Shown: positions 1 through 9,895, counted from the stretch's first letter. The stretch: 60,874 bases of DNA from Bordetella parapertussis (GCA_945878355.1 CAMCTC010000020.1:1-60874); one strand, 5' to 3'. Numbers and translations: made by a program. The notes: generated from the sequence alone by a model not told the origin.

Positions 1-891
1 ACCGCGCTGCGCACCGCCAAGCTCGACGTGCTCGAGAACATCCGCTGGAGCGCGGTCGAAGAGCTCAAGAAGAACGCGCCGGCGCTGAAGTGGAAGCAGC
101 GGGTTCACACCTTCGGCACCTTTTTGGCAATGCGGGTCGACACCAAGCCTTTCGACGACATCCGGGTTCGCCGCGCGCTGAACATGGCGGTCAACAAGCA
201 GGAGATTCTCAAGTCGTACTACGGCGGCAATGCCGAGTTGTTCGGCTACCCGATGCACCCGGACTACACCGGCTACTACGAGCCGCTCGACAAGATGCCG
301 GTCGCAGCGCAAGAACTGTTCGTCTACAACCCCGAAAAAGCCAAGGCTTTGCTGGCCGAGGCGGGTTTCCCCAAGGGATTCACGTTCAAGACCCAGGTCT
401 GCTCTTGCAACCCCGACCACATGGACATCATTCCCTTGATCGCCGCTTACCTGGAGAAGGTTGGCGTCAAGTTGGACATCCAGGCGATGGAGTACGGCGC
501 CTTCCTGTCGGCGATGACGACCAAGACCCATGCCGCTGGCTACTTCATGAACAACGGGCATTCCAACCCGACCACCAGCATCCGCAAGAGCTTCGTCAGC
601 AAGCAGACCTGGAACCCTTCGCAATACTCAGACCCCGATTTCGACAAGCGCATGGCTGACGCCTATCTCGAAAAAGACGAGAGCAAGCGCCAGTTGCTGA
701 TCAAGCTGTTGACGCGAGACATCGTCGAGAAAGCGCCCTACATCTGGCTGCCTGTGCAACACACCTACACCGCCTGGTGGCCCTGGGTCAAGAACTACGA
801 CGGCGAGTTGCGTGCCGGCGCCGAACGCGTGGGACCGATCCATGCCCGCATGTGGGTCGACCAGCCTATGAAAAAGAAGATGGGCTTTTGA
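1..891 (+). CDS. ABC transporter substrate-binding protein, family 5 (peptide type), 5' partial
   Basis: The reading frame is open from the first base to the TGA at 889-891, so the gene begins upstream of the window and only its C-terminal half is visible. The text resembles the C-terminal lobe of DppA/OppA-type periplasmic proteins: a DIRVRRALNMAVNKQEI segment, then the second-domain pattern NPEKAKALLAEAGFPKG, then a Trp-rich end. Such proteins bind peptides, nickel or other small ligands and deliver them to an inner-membrane permease. Two matching ATPase genes follow at once, so this is one import operon whose permease genes are presumably upstream. The ligand cannot be told from this fragment. 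Confidence 0.9.
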   Translation, partial: TALRTAKLDVLENIRWSAVEELKKNAPALKWKQRVHTFGTFLAMRVDTKPFDDIRVRRALNMAVNKQEILKSYYGGNAELFGYPMHPDYTGYYEPLDKMPVAAQELFVYNPEKAKALLAEAGFPKGFTFKTQVCSCNPDHMDIIPLIAAYLEKVGVKLDIQAMEYGAFLSAMTTKTHAAGYFMNNGHSNPTTSIRKSFVSKQTWNPSQYSDPDFDKRMADAYLEKDESKRQLLIKLLTRDIVEKAPYIWLPVQHTYTAWWPWVKNYDGELRAGAERVGPIHARMWVDQPMKKKMGF

Positions 892-902
892 GCCTGACGC
901 CC

Positions 903-1874
903 ATGGAAAAACCCCTGCTCAGCGTTCGAAACCTGGTGACCCGATTCCGCACCGGGCGCGGCACCATCACGGCGGTCAACCATGTGTCCTTCGACGTCGC
1001 GGCCGGTGAAACCCTGGCCATCGTCGGCGAATCGGGGTCGGGCAAAAGCGTGACCGCGCTGTCGATCCTGCGGCTGATCCCCGATCCACCGGGCCAGATC
1101 GAGAGCGGCGAGATCCTGTTCGACGGCAAGGACTTGCTCAAGCTCAGCGACCAGGAAATCCGCGAAGTGCGGGGCAACCGGATCGCGATGATCTTCCAAG
1201 AGCCGATGAGCTCGCTGAACCCGTCGCTGACGGTGGGCCTGCAGGTCGGCGAGCCGATCAACCTGCACCGCAAAGCGCCCTGGAGCGTGGCGCTCGACAA
1301 GGCCCGTGAGCTGCTCGGCATGGTGCGCATGTCGGACACCGCTTCGCGCGTCACCGCCTACCCGCACCAGTTCTCGGGCGGCATGCGCCAGCGCGCGATG
1401 ATCGCGATGGCGCTGGCCTGCGAACCACAGCTGATCATCGCTGACGAACCGACCACGGCGCTCGACGTCACGGTGCAGGCGCAGATCCTAGACCTGCTCA
1501 AGGACATGGCCGCGCGTACCGGCTCGGCGCTGATCCTGATCACCCACGACCTCGGCGTGGTCGCACGCTACGCCGACCGGGTGGTCGTGATGTACGCCGG
1601 CAGGGTGGTCGAATCGGCACCGGCTGAGGAACTCTACGCGCGACCGAGACACCCCTATACCCGCGGGCTGATGGCCTCGGTGCCCAGATTGCACAGCGAC
1701 GCCGGCGAACGGCTGATACCCATCGAAGGCCAACCGCCCGACCTGTCCAGAATGCCGGTGGGCTGCGCATTTGCGCCACGCTGCCGCCAAGCGACCGACA
1801 TCTGCCGCAACGAACCGCCACCGCTGCGAGACTGCGGTCCGCAACACCGGGTGGCCTGCGTGCTGGAGAGCTGA
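903..1874 (+). CDS. Oligopeptide/dipeptide ABC transporter ATP-binding protein (DppD/OppD-like)
   Basis: A 323-residue ATPase that would power import together with the neighbouring DppF-like subunit. Walker A GESGSGKS lies at residues 42-49, the signature FSGGMRQR and the Walker B stretch LIIADEPT follow, and the C-terminus has the Cys-containing oligopeptide-transporter extension (GCAFAPRC then a third Cys). The open frame extends upstream to 777, but that part overlaps the preceding gene and lacks homology. The ATG at 903 gives a normal N-terminus (MEKPLLSV) 11 bases after the preceding stop. It is one base from the next gene, implying one transcript. Confidence 0.92.
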   Translation: MEKPLLSVRNLVTRFRTGRGTITAVNHVSFDVAAGETLAIVGESGSGKSVTALSILRLIPDPPGQIESGEILFDGKDLLKLSDQEIREVRGNRIAMIFQEPMSSLNPSLTVGLQVGEPINLHRKAPWSVALDKARELLGMVRMSDTASRVTAYPHQFSGGMRQRAMIAMALACEPQLIIADEPTTALDVTVQAQILDLLKDMAARTGSALILITHDLGVVARYADRVVVMYAGRVVESAPAEELYARPRHPYTRGLMASVPRLHSDAGERLIPIEGQPPDLSRMPVGCAFAPRCRQATDICRNEPPPLRDCGPQHRVACVLES

Positions 1875-1875
1875 G

Positions 1876-2913
1876 ATGGCCCAAAGCCAAGAACCCCTGT
1901 TGCGCGTCGAAGACCTGAAGGTGCACTTCCCGGTGATGCGGGGTGTGCTGATCAAGAAGCAAGTGGCCAAAGTGCATGCGGTCGACGGCGTGTCTTTCAC
2001 GCTGGGACGCGGCGAGACGCTGGGCCTGGTCGGCGAAAGCGGCTGTGGCAAGTCCACCACCGGCCTGGCGGTGCTGCGCATGCTGGGCGTCACCTCGGGG
2101 CGCATCGAATTCGAGGGCGTGGACATCACGCACCACGACAAGGCGCAAATGCGTCCGCTGCGCCGGCGCCTGCAGATGGTCTACCAAGACCCATATGGTT
2201 CGCTGAACCCACGCATGAAGGTCAGCGACATCATCGGCGAACCACTGGTCGTGCATGGCTTGACCGGCGACCCGGCGGAGTACGCCGACCGGATCGCACA
2301 GCTGATGCGCACCGTCGGCCTGCTGCCCGACATGGCAGACCGCTACCCGCACGAATTCTCCGGCGGCCAGCGCCAGCGCATCGGCATCGCCCGCGCGCTC
2401 GCGCTCGAACCCAGCTTGCTGATCTGCGACGAACCGGTCTCGGCGCTGGACGTGTCGATCCAGGCCCAGGTCGTCAACGTGCTGCAGGAGTTGCAGGAGC
2501 GCATGGGCCTGGCCTATCTGTTCATCGCCCACGATCTGGCGGTGGTGCGCCACCTCAGCCACCGGGTGGCGGTGATGTACCTGGGCCGCATCGTCGAGAT
2601 CGCGCCCCGCGACGAGCTGTACCGCGCGCCGCTTCACCCTTACACCCAGGCCTTGCTGTCGGCGGTGCCAGTGGCAGACCCGGTGGTCGAACGCTCCCGG
2701 GCCCGCGTCGTGGTGCAGGGTGAGGTGCCCAGCGCGCTCAATCCGCCATCGGGCTGCCGCTTCCACACCCGCTGCCCGCAAGCGATGGCTCGCTGCCGCA
2801 CCGACGATCCGCCCCTGCAAGACATGGGCGGGGGCAGGGCGGTGGCCTGCCATTTGCACCAGGTCACTGTGTCGCCGCAGCTGGCCACCGACGCGGCATG
2901 GACACCGCCCTGA
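1876..2913 (+). CDS. Oligopeptide/dipeptide ABC transporter ATP-binding protein (DppF/OppF-like)
   Basis: The second ATPase of the peptide-type importer, 345 residues. It shows Walker A GESGCGKS, the Q-loop context [14 protein letters not shown], the signature FSGGQRQR, Walker [13 protein letters not shown] and the C-terminal Cys-containing extension ([15 protein letters not shown]). The start at 1876 follows the dppD-like stop after one base. The last 16 bases overlap the start of the following TetR-type regulator, so the regulator is probably translated from the same message. DppF-like subunits normally heterodimerise with DppD; the substrate remains unknown. Confidence 0.92.
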   Translation: MAQSQEPLLRVEDLKVHFPVMRGVLIKKQVAKVHAVDGVSFTLGRGETLGLVGESGCGKSTTGLAVLRMLGVTSGRIEFEGVDITHHDKAQMRPLRRRLQMVYQDPYGSLNPRMKVSDIIGEPLVVHGLTGDPAEYADRIAQLMRTVGLLPDMADRYPHEFSGGQRQRIGIARALALEPSLLICDEPVSALDVSIQAQVVNVLQELQERMGLAYLFIAHDLAVVRHLSHRVAVMYLGRIVEIAPRDELYRAPLHPYTQALLSAVPVADPVVERSRARVVVQGEVPSALNPPSGCRFHTRCPQAMARCRTDDPPLQDMGGGRAVACHLHQVTVSPQLATDAAWTPP

Positions 2914-4160
2914 AGCTTGTACCAGCGGCCATCTCGCCGCCCGAGACGCCGCGTTTTCAGGAAAAACGCGAGACCATCCTCGCCGCCGCCACCAGGCTGT
3001 TCAACGACGCCGGCATCAAGGGCGTGACCTTGGGCGAGATCGCCGCCAGCGTCGGTTTGGTCACGACCAGCATCACCTACTACTACCGCAGGAAAGAAGA
3101 CCTGGCCACGGCCTGTCTTCTGCGTGCGATCGCCGCGCGCCAGGCGCTGGCCGAGAAAGCCTCCGCCGAACCCACGGTGCGGGCCCGGGTGACTCGCTAC
3201 CTGGAACTGCGCGTGCTCAAGCAGATGTCGATCGACAGCGGAGAACAAGCCGCACCGATGCATTTCAACGACATCCGGGCGCTGCCCGAGGCCCAGAGCG
3301 CGACCGTTTTTGCCGCCTACACCGAGAAGTTCAGACGGGTTCGTGCGCTGCTGGCGGGCCCCGAGACCGCCGGGCTCTGCCGCGAGGCGCTCAACGCCCG
3401 TGCCCACTTGCTGCTGTCGGTGGCCAACAGCATGTATGCCTGGTTGCCCCGCTACGAGATCGACGAATACCCGCGAATCGCCCAGCGCCTGAGCGACATC
3501 TTGCTGCACGGACTGGCCGCAGCTGAACTGGCCTGGCCAGATCAACACATGCTCGCAGCCCTGGGGCTGCCCGAACCGCCGCCCGCAGCTGACGACACAG
3601 CCGATGCTTTTCTGCGCGCGGCCACCGAATTGGTCAACGAGCAAGGCTACCGGGGTGCGTCGGTCGACAAGATCTCGGCCCGGCTGAATGTCACCAAGGG
3701 CAGCTTCTATCACCACAACGACAACAAGCTCGACCTGATCACCGCCTGTTTCGAGCGCAGCTTCGGGGTCTTGCGCCATGTGCTCCAAGCTGCCGAACAA
3801 GCACAAGGTCCGGGCTGGCAGCGCTGCTGCGCCACGATGGAGATGCTGCTGAGATTCCAGCTCTCAGAGCGCGGCCCGCTGCTGCGGGTCACCGCCACCA
3901 GCGCGCTGCCCGACCAGGTTCAGCGCGAACAGGTGCGCCGGACCATGCAGCGCTTGGCCGAACGCATCGCCAGTCTGTTGGTCGACGGCTTGATGGACGG
4001 CTCGGTGCGGGCCCAGGACATGGGAGTGGCAGCGCTGGCGATCGCTTCGGCGATCAACGCCGCGGCTGAACTCAAGCGCTGGGTGCCCGGCGTCAACAGC
4101 CACAGCGTGTCGCGCCTCTATGGCCGGCCGGCGCTGCTGGGGCTGCTGTGCCCGGCCTAA
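2898..4160 (+). CDS. TetR-family regulator with two tandem TetR domains
   Basis: A 420-residue protein, about twice the usual TetR length of roughly 200. Residues about 20-70 form one TetR DNA-binding domain ([20 protein letters not shown], then [13 protein letters not shown]). Residues about 230-285 form a second ([19 protein letters not shown], then [14 protein letters not shown]). Each HTH is followed by a helical region that could be its own ligand-binding domain. The start ATG lies inside the dppF-like gene, 16 bases before its stop, which suggests translational coupling and possible control of this transport operon. One polypeptide might bind an operator as an internal pseudo-dimer; this is inference. 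Confidence 0.9.
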   Translation: MDTALKLVPAAISPPETPRFQEKRETILAAATRLFNDAGIKGVTLGEIAASVGLVTTSITYYYRRKEDLATACLLRAIAARQALAEKASAEPTVRARVTRYLELRVLKQMSIDSGEQAAPMHFNDIRALPEAQSATVFAAYTEKFRRVRALLAGPETAGLCREALNARAHLLLSVANSMYAWLPRYEIDEYPRIAQRLSDILLHGLAAAELAWPDQHMLAALGLPEPPPAADDTADAFLRAATELVNEQGYRGASVDKISARLNVTKGSFYHHNDNKLDLITACFERSFGVLRHVLQAAEQAQGPGWQRCCATMEMLLRFQLSERGPLLRVTATSALPDQVQREQVRRTMQRLAERIASLLVDGLMDGSVRAQDMGVAALAIASAINAAAELKRWVPGVNSHSVSRLYGRPALLGLLCPA

Positions 4161-4215
4161 TTACCGGCCTAATGCCCGACCTACTGACCGGCCGGATGCC
4201 CAGCCAAGCGACCCC

Positions 4216-4914
4216 CTAGACCTCGAGCCACTCCTTGCGGATTGCGGCATTCGCCGCCAGCCCGGCCGGATCGCTCTCGAACACGATGTGGCCATGGCCC
4301 ATCACGTAGATTCGGCGCGAGATCTTCAAAGCGATCGTCAGCTTTTGCTCGACCAGCAGGATCGCCACGCCACGCTTGGCGATCTCGTCGAGCAAGCGAC
4401 CGACTTGCTCGACCAGTTTGGGCGCCAAGCCCTCGGTGGGCTCGTCGATGATGACCAGGTCGGGGTCGCCCATCAAGGTTCGGCACATCGTCAGCATCTG
4501 CTGCTCACCGCCCGACAGCACACCGGCCGAGGTGTCGCGGCGTGCCGCGAGGTTCGGAAACAGATCGTATGCGTCGTCGAACTTCCAGCGGCCGAACTTG
4601 CCGGCTCGCGCCAGACCGAGTTCGAGATTTTGCTGAACCGTCAGCGTCGCGAAGATCTGCCGGTCTTCGGGCACATAGCCGACACCGGCGCGGGCGATCT
4701 GGTCAGGCCGCAAACCGGCGATCGGCTTGCCTTTGAAGTTGATGCTGCCATGCGGCTGCACCAGGCCCATGATGGCTTTGCAGGTGGTCGACCGGCCGAC
4801 CCCGTTGCGACCCAGCAGGCTGACGATCTCGCCTTCGTCAATATGCAGTTCAACGCCCTGCAGGATATGGCTCTTGCCGTAGTAAGCGTGCAGATCACGC
4901 AGTTCGAGCATCAT
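4216..4914 (-). CDS. livF: Branched-chain amino acid-type ABC transporter ATPase LivF, Walker A Lys replaced by Arg
   Basis: A 232-residue LivF-type ATPase, last gene of the minus-strand livKHMGF operon. It has the family text AYYGKSHILQGVELHIDEGEIV, the signature LSGGEQQM (133-140) and Walker B LVIIDEP (153-159) with catalytic Glu158. The Walker A loop reads GRNGVGRST at 35-43, so the phosphate-binding lysine is Arg41 (codon CGG) where the family has AAG/AAA. In most P-loop ATPases this change severely impairs hydrolysis. The rest of the gene is intact and its start overlaps the livG stop by an ATGA. Either LivG carries activity, this copy is impaired, or the base calls are wrong. Confidence 0.93.
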   Translation of the reverse strand: MMLELRDLHAYYGKSHILQGVELHIDEGEIVSLLGRNGVGRSTTCKAIMGLVQPHGSINFKGKPIAGLRPDQIARAGVGYVPEDRQIFATLTVQQNLELGLARAGKFGRWKFDDAYDLFPNLAARRDTSAGVLSGGEQQMLTMCRTLMGDPDLVIIDEPTEGLAPKLVEQVGRLLDEIAKRGVAILLVEQKLTIALKISRRIYVMGHGHIVFESDPAGLAANAAIRKEWLEV

Positions 4915-5663
4915 GTCGCTTCGCTCCCCAGGTAGGCTTCCTGAACTGCGGCGTTGGTGCGGATCTTGGCAGGCGAGTCGCTGGCAATGACCTCGCCGTA
5001 GACCACCACCGAGATCACATCGGCCAAGCCGAACACCACGCTCATGTCGTGTTCGACCATCAGCAAGGTCTTGCCCTCGGTGACCGAACGTATCAAGTTC
5101 ACGGCATTCTCTGTTTCACCGCGGCTCATCCCGGCGGTCGGCTCGTCGAGCAAGATCACCTCGGCACCGCCGGCGATCGTCACGCCGACTTCGAGTGCAC
5201 GTTGCTCGGCGTAGGTCAGCAGCCCTGCCAACAAGTCGCGTCGGCGTTGTAGGCCCAAGCGCTCGAGCAACGCTTCACTCGCCTCGTTGAGCGCGGTCTG
5301 ACGGCCGAGCAGCTTCCAGGTCGAATATTTGTAATCGTGGGCCCAGAGCAGGCCGCAGCGGATGTTCTCGAACACCGTCATGCGCGGAAAGATCGACGTG
5401 ATCTGGAAGCTGCGCGACAGCCCCTTGCGATTGATCAGGTGCGGCGCAACGCCTTTGAGCGATTCGCCGTTCAACGAGATGTCGCCCGATGTCATCGGGA
5501 AACGGCCGCTGATCAGGTTGAACAAGGTTGTCTTGCCAGCGCCGTTCGGTCCGATGATCGCGTGCCGTTGACCGCGCGGGATGTCAAGACTGACACCGCG
5601 GATGATCTCGGTCGGGCCGAAACTCTTGCGCACATCGCGCAGTTGCAGGGCCAGCGTGCTCAT
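4911..5663 (-). CDS. livG: Branched-chain amino acid-type ABC transporter ATPase LivG
   Basis: A 250-residue LivG-type ATPase, partner of LivF at the cytoplasmic face of the LivHM permease. Walker A GPNGAGKTT is intact, and the LivG-specific signature replacement LTYAEQRALEVG and Walker B VILLDEPTAGMS are visible. Its stop overlaps the start of livF and its start overlaps the stop of livM, each by the ATGA tetranucleotide, so expression is probably coupled. In this operon it is the only ATPase with a canonical Walker A lysine. Confidence 0.95.
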   Translation of the reverse strand: MSTLALQLRDVRKSFGPTEIIRGVSLDIPRGQRHAIIGPNGAGKTTLFNLISGRFPMTSGDISLNGESLKGVAPHLINRKGLSRSFQITSIFPRMTVFENIRCGLLWAHDYKYSTWKLLGRQTALNEASEALLERLGLQRRRDLLAGLLTYAEQRALEVGVTIAGGAEVILLDEPTAGMSRGETENAVNLIRSVTEGKTLLMVEHDMSVVFGLADVISVVVYGEVIASDSPAKIRTNAAVQEAYLGSEAT

Positions 5664-6958
5664 GTCGCACCTCCGTCGGCCGCGGCCTGGCGCTTGATGT
5701 CTTCCATGGTTGAATCCCAGACCCTCTGGAAACCCTTTGACTCATGGCGTAGCCACAAACCGCCCAGCAGCAGCGCAAACGCTCCTATGGCCCAGGGAAC
5801 AGGGCTGGCCGTGTCGATCAGCAATGACCCGACCTGGAACTTCTTGTTCTGCGACGCGCCGATGGTCGTGAACGACACCAGTTCGGCGATCATCACAAAG
5901 CCCAGCACCACCATAGAACCCGGCACCAGCACCCGGATGTAGGGCACCAGCAGGTCGCGCAGTCTGCCGGCATGGGCGATGGGGCCGTGCGCGGCGATCA
6001 TGCCGGACAGACCCATAGGTGCGTACATCACCATCACGATGAACAGCACGCCGACATAGAGCATCCAGGCATTCGACAGCAGGCTGACCCCGCTCTGCAA
6101 CAAGATCACGACAATCGAACCCAGGATAGGCCCGAAGAAGCCGCCGACGCCGCCGATGTAAGTCGCCAACAAAGCGGTCGACGACTTGACCGCCGAGACG
6201 GTGTCGAAGGTAACGATCTCGTAGAGCATCGCGTACAGTCCACCCGCAATGCCGGCAAAAAATCCAGACACGATGAACTGGTAGAAGCGAACCATCCGTG
6301 GGTCATAACCCACGAACTGCGCGCGCTCAAAATTGTCTCGCGTCGCGTTGGCCATGCGCCCGAGCGGTGTCTGGGTCTGCAGCCGCATCAGGATCACGCA
6401 GACCAGTGCCCAGACCAGGATCAGGTAATAGACCTGCCAGGGCGCGCTGTACGAGGCCCCTAGCAGACTGGTGTCTGTCATCCGGTTGGTGGTGACACCG
6501 CCTTCGCCGCCAAAAAAGGTCATGAACATCAAGGCCGCTGCCGCGACCAGTTCACCGATGCCCATCGTGATCATTGCGAACGCCGTTGCGCGCTGCTGTG
6601 TCGCGACATAGCCGAAGACCACAGCGAAACCCAGGCCGCCAAGACCGCCGATCAGCGGCACCAACTCGGTCGGCAGCCAAAAACTACCGGCCTTGATCGC
6701 GTTCAGCGCATGCGCGGTGCAATACCCGCCCATACCGAACAACACCGCATGGCCGAATGACAACAAGCCGGCCTGGCCCATCTGCATGTTGAACGACAGC
6801 GCGAAGATCGTGATCAGACCGATCTCGCTGAGCATGGTCAGCACGAAGCCGGAATGTCGGCCGGTCGACCAGTTGAAAAACAGCCAGGGCAGGGCTGCCG
6901 AGATCAGGAAAAGCAGCAGCCAGACCCGGTAGCGTTTGAGCATCAGACTTGGACTCAT
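5660..6958 (-). CDS. livM: Branched-chain amino acid-type ABC transporter permease LivM, with long C-terminal extension
   Basis: A 432-residue multi-spanning permease. The LivM core (about residues 20-330) carries the typical stretch FNMQMGQAGLLSFGHAVLFGMG and the permease loop with FVGYDPRMVRFYQF. After the core come roughly 90 more residues with two further hydrophobic segments (PGSMVVLGFVMIAEL and WAIGAFALLLGGLWL) and a charged tail, longer than the usual 320-400 residues. It lies between livH and livG with four-base overlaps on both sides. Function: the transmembrane path for the ligand delivered by the LivK-like protein at 7989-9242. Confidence 0.93.
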   Translation of the reverse strand: MSPSLMLKRYRVWLLLFLISAALPWLFFNWSTGRHSGFVLTMLSEIGLITIFALSFNMQMGQAGLLSFGHAVLFGMGGYCTAHALNAIKAGSFWLPTELVPLIGGLGGLGFAVVFGYVATQQRATAFAMITMGIGELVAAAALMFMTFFGGEGGVTTNRMTDTSLLGASYSAPWQVYYLILVWALVCVILMRLQTQTPLGRMANATRDNFERAQFVGYDPRMVRFYQFIVSGFFAGIAGGLYAMLYEIVTFDTVSAVKSSTALLATYIGGVGGFFGPILGSIVVILLQSGVSLLSNAWMLYVGVLFIVMVMYAPMGLSGMIAAHGPIAHAGRLRDLLVPYIRVLVPGSMVVLGFVMIAELVSFTTIGASQNKKFQVGSLLIDTASPVPWAIGAFALLLGGLWLRHESKGFQRVWDSTMEDIKRQAAADGGAT

Positions 6959-7902
6959 GTGTCGCGTGTCCCCATCAGGCCGCGTGGACGGAACAGCAGG
7001 ATCAGCACCAGCAGCGCATAAGGCAGCAATGCGCCGATCCGCGGGATCGGGATCGTCAGCAACTCGGCAAACGGCGTCGAACTGCTGACCATCACACCGA
7101 AGTTCTTCAGCAGGTCGGCCAGCGAGTAGTCGAGCACCACTGCGAAGGTCTGTATCAAGCCCATGAACAGCGATGCAATGAAGCAGCCGAGCAAGGACCC
7201 GAGCCCGCCAAAGACGACAACCACGAAGACGATAGGCCCCATCGAGAACGCCATCGAAGGCTCTGTCGTCTGGTAGTTGCCGCCGATCACACCGGCCAGA
7301 CCGGCTAGCGCGGTACCCGCAGCAAACACCATCGTGAAGATGCGCGGCACGTTGTGACCGAGCGAGCTGACCATCTCAGGATGCACCAGCGCGGCCTGTA
7401 TCACCAGCCCGACCCGGGTACGGGTCAGAGCGAGCCAGATCGAGCCAAACATCAGCGCCGAGACCAGCAGCATGAACGCCCGGTAGGCATGGAACTGCGT
7501 GCCATAGACCTTGAACAGCGCGAAGTCGAGCTCGGGCGGAATGCGGTAGGGCACAGGGATCAGCCCCCAGCTCATCTGCACGACCTTCTCGATCACCAGT
7601 GCCAAGCCAAACGTGAACAGCAACTCGGCGATGTGCCCGTTGCGGTGCACCCGGCGCAAGCCATACTGCTCGATCAGCGCGCCGATCACGCCGCAGATCA
7701 CCGGTGCTGCGATCAGACCAACCCAGAACCCAGCGTACAGGCTGACGGTGTAGGCGAAATATGCGCCCAACATATAGGCACTGGCATGGGCGAAATTCAG
7801 CACACCCATCATGCTGAAGATCAGCGTCAATCCGCTGGCCAGCATGAACAGCAGCATGCCGTAGACCAGCCCGTTGAGCAGTGTGACGAGGAAGACTTCC
7901 AT
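6955..7902 (-). CDS. livH: Branched-chain amino acid-type ABC transporter permease LivH
   Basis: A 315-residue inner-membrane permease. The N-terminus NGLVYGMLLFMLASGLTLIF followed by GVLNFAHASAYMLGAYFAYT is the diagnostic LivH pattern, and the sequence continues as alternating hydrophobic segments. It is separated from the upstream livK-like gene by 86 bases holding a strong hairpin, and overlaps livM by four bases. LivH and LivM form the heterodimeric channel. Confidence 0.94.
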   Translation of the reverse strand: MEVFLVTLLNGLVYGMLLFMLASGLTLIFSMMGVLNFAHASAYMLGAYFAYTVSLYAGFWVGLIAAPVICGVIGALIEQYGLRRVHRNGHIAELLFTFGLALVIEKVVQMSWGLIPVPYRIPPELDFALFKVYGTQFHAYRAFMLLVSALMFGSIWLALTRTRVGLVIQAALVHPEMVSSLGHNVPRIFTMVFAAGTALAGLAGVIGGNYQTTEPSMAFSMGPIVFVVVVFGGLGSLLGCFIASLFMGLIQTFAVVLDYSLADLLKNFGVMVSSSTPFAELLTIPIPRIGALLPYALLVLILLFRPRGLMGTRDT

Positions 7903-7947
7903 CGCGCGTTCTTTCGATCCTGAAGATGGGTCCAGCGCACATCAGCC

Positions 7948-7965
7948 GCAGCGCCTAAGCGCTGC
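7948..7965 (-). terminator. Hairpin between livK-like and livH
   Basis: A perfect 7-base inverted repeat (GCAGCGC / GCGCTGC) with a 4-base loop, lying in the 86-base gap between the binding-protein gene and the permease genes. It has no T-tract in the direction of transcription, so it is more likely an RNA-processing or partial-attenuation hairpin. Such hairpins often keep the binding-protein message more abundant than the permease message. That role is inferred. Confidence 0.45.
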
Positions 7966-7988
7966 AGCCGATGCGGGCTCGAGAGGGC

Positions 7989-9242
7989 CTACTTGATCGC
8001 CGGGCGCTTCATCTTGCAGCTGGTCGGCTGCTCGACATCTTTCGCCAGCACCGTGGCGGCCGTCTTCCAGCCCAAGCCGGTGCCTTCTGAGTCGTACTTG
8101 ACGCCGGCCTTCTGGAACGTGCCAACGTGGTAGACCGTGTTGATCTGATGGTCGTCCTTGCGCATCACCGCGTCATAGCCCAGGAAGTCCTTCACCGCCA
8201 AGCCTTCCAACGCGTAAGCGATCTTCGTCACATCGAGCGTGCCGGCCTTGTTGACACCGGCCTGGACCATCTCGAAGATGGTCCGGAAACTTGCCGCATA
8301 GAAATCAAACTTGTGGGTGTCGCGGAAAGACTTGGTCCAGGCTTCGGCTTGGGCATTCTTGATGTCGACCGCATGGTTCTCGGAGAACGTCATGACCGAA
8401 AAGACCTTGCCGTCACCCGCTGGCCCGATCGCGGTCGGCCCGCCGGCCAGGTGGGCATAGAAGGTGTAGTAACTCAGATTGGACCCGGCCTCAATGCCAG
8501 CCTTGATCAACAAGTTCATGTCCGGGCCCCAGTTGCCCGTCAGCAGGGCCTGCGCACCAGAGGCCTTGATCTTGGTGATGTAGGGCGAGAAGTCCTTGAT
8601 CTTGCCCAGCGGGATCAATTCGTCGCCGACCACTTTGACGTCAGGCCGGTTCTTGGCCAGGAAGACCTTGATGTCGCGCTGCACCGACTGGCCGAACAGA
8701 TAGTCCTGGTTCAGCAGGTAGACCTTGTCGACGCTCTTGGGCAGTGACTTGACCATGACTTCGGCCTTCTGCGCGACATTGAGGTCGAATCGGTAGTGCC
8801 AGAAGCTGCACTTCTCGTTGGTGAGTTCGGTCGCGACCGCACCGCAGTTCAGGTAGATGATCCGGTTGTCGGGGTTGCGGTCGTTGTGCTTCTCGATGCC
8901 TTCCATCAACGCGGCAGCGATGTTCGATCCGCTGCACTGCATGATGAACGGCATGTTCTGGTCGGTCGCGCTCTTGAGCGCGAGCAGCGCGTCGCTGGGC
9001 TGCGACTTGTTGTCGAACGGCACCAGTTCGAACTTGCGGCCAAGCGCGCCGCCTTTGGAATTGATGAAGTCAATGATGAAGTTCATCTGCTTGAGGTTGG
9101 CGTCGCCGACCTGTGCAAACGGACCCGACAGCGGATCGGTGTAAGCAATCTTGATGGTGCCCTGCGCGGCTGCAGCGCCTGCAAAGCTCAGCGCAAGGGC
9201 TGCGCCGACTGCGGCCATTGCCGCCTTGATCGAGAAATACAT
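7989..9242 (-). CDS. Periplasmic substrate-binding protein of Liv-type ABC transporter
   Basis: A 417-residue type 1 periplasmic binding protein. The start is placed at the ATG at 9242, preceded by an AAGGAG ribosome-binding site; the open frame continues to 9350 but that extension is not protein-like. The N-terminus is a signal peptide (MYFSIKAAMAAVGAALALSF, cleavage after AGAAAAQ), followed by IKIAYTDPLSGPFAQVGD, the LivK/peripla_BP_6 opening. It is first in the minus-strand operon livK-H-M-G-F. Relatives bind amino acids, amides, urea or aromatic acids, so the ligand is not assured. The 287 bases upstream must hold the operon promoter; I could not identify convincing hexamers. Confidence 0.93.
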   Translation of the reverse strand: MYFSIKAAMAAVGAALALSFAGAAAAQGTIKIAYTDPLSGPFAQVGDANLKQMNFIIDFINSKGGALGRKFELVPFDNKSQPSDALLALKSATDQNMPFIMQCSGSNIAAALMEGIEKHNDRNPDNRIIYLNCGAVATELTNEKCSFWHYRFDLNVAQKAEVMVKSLPKSVDKVYLLNQDYLFGQSVQRDIKVFLAKNRPDVKVVGDELIPLGKIKDFSPYITKIKASGAQALLTGNWGPDMNLLIKAGIEAGSNLSYYTFYAHLAGGPTAIGPAGDGKVFSVMTFSENHAVDIKNAQAEAWTKSFRDTHKFDFYAASFRTIFEMVQAGVNKAGTLDVTKIAYALEGLAVKDFLGYDAVMRKDDHQINTVYHVGTFQKAGVKYDSEGTGLGWKTAATVLAKDVEQPTSCKMKRPAIK

Positions 9243-9529
9243 GGATGCTCCTTCTGTGTCGAGACCGTCGTTCGTACTGGTCGCGAGTGATCGCGGAGAC
9301 GGCATGGATTGAATCCCTCGAAACCCAGCAATGACGAATGAACCCGTCATTGGGAAGACGACAACTCAAACACGTACCACCCAACCATCTCAATCGGCCG
9401 TCACGATGAACAGCCCACTGCACTCGCTGCCAAACCTGTCTTGCTCTGGCACATCATGCCGAATTTCCTCGGCTGAAAGGATGTGAAAACCCTGAAGTAA
9501 AAACCCGCAACTGGCAACTTTGTCATGAC

Positions 9530-9895
9530 TCAGCGCAAGCCGCCTGGCTTGTGTTCTGCTTCGTAACGCGCACGGGTCTGCGCATTCATCGGATACAGAT
9601 CGGGCAATGCCGCACCGCGCTTGACTTCGTCCATGATCCAGGCCTCCTCGCGCTCCTGCTCAGGGCCGAGCACCAGCATCTCGTCGAGCAGCGCAGCCGG
9701 GATCAGCACCGCGCCGTCGTCGTCGATCACGATCACGTCGTTCGGAAAGACCGCCACGCCGCCGCAGGCGATCGGCTGCTGCCAGCCGGTGAAGGTTAGC
9801 CCGGCGACCGACGGCGGCGCAGTCCGACCACCTCGTACCTTGACGCCAGCGAACGGGTAGGCCTGTGTCGACGCGATCCAGACACCTTCAGTTCG
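9530..9895 (-). pseudogene. Truncated copy of an RraA-family gene
   Basis: The 3' third of an RraA-like gene. Bases 9564-9820 align without gaps to 10743-10999 of the intact neighbour, and I count about ten to twelve differences in the first 250 bases. The frame encodes the C-terminal core GGVAVFPNDVIVIDDDG and the tail NAQTRARYEAEHK. Upstream of about 9820 similarity to the neighbour stops; the frame continues to about 9895 with unrelated or highly diverged text, and the N-terminal two thirds are absent. It abuts the toxin gene ending at 9888. A 75-codon ORF from GTG 9757 could be translated, but it lacks most of the fold. Confidence 0.75.

Noticed and set aside
9425..9475. Sigma-54 promoter before the first Liv operon
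   Set aside because: TGGCAC and GC elements occur, but the distance between the GG and GC pairs is 8, not 10 bases, and the orientation does not fit.
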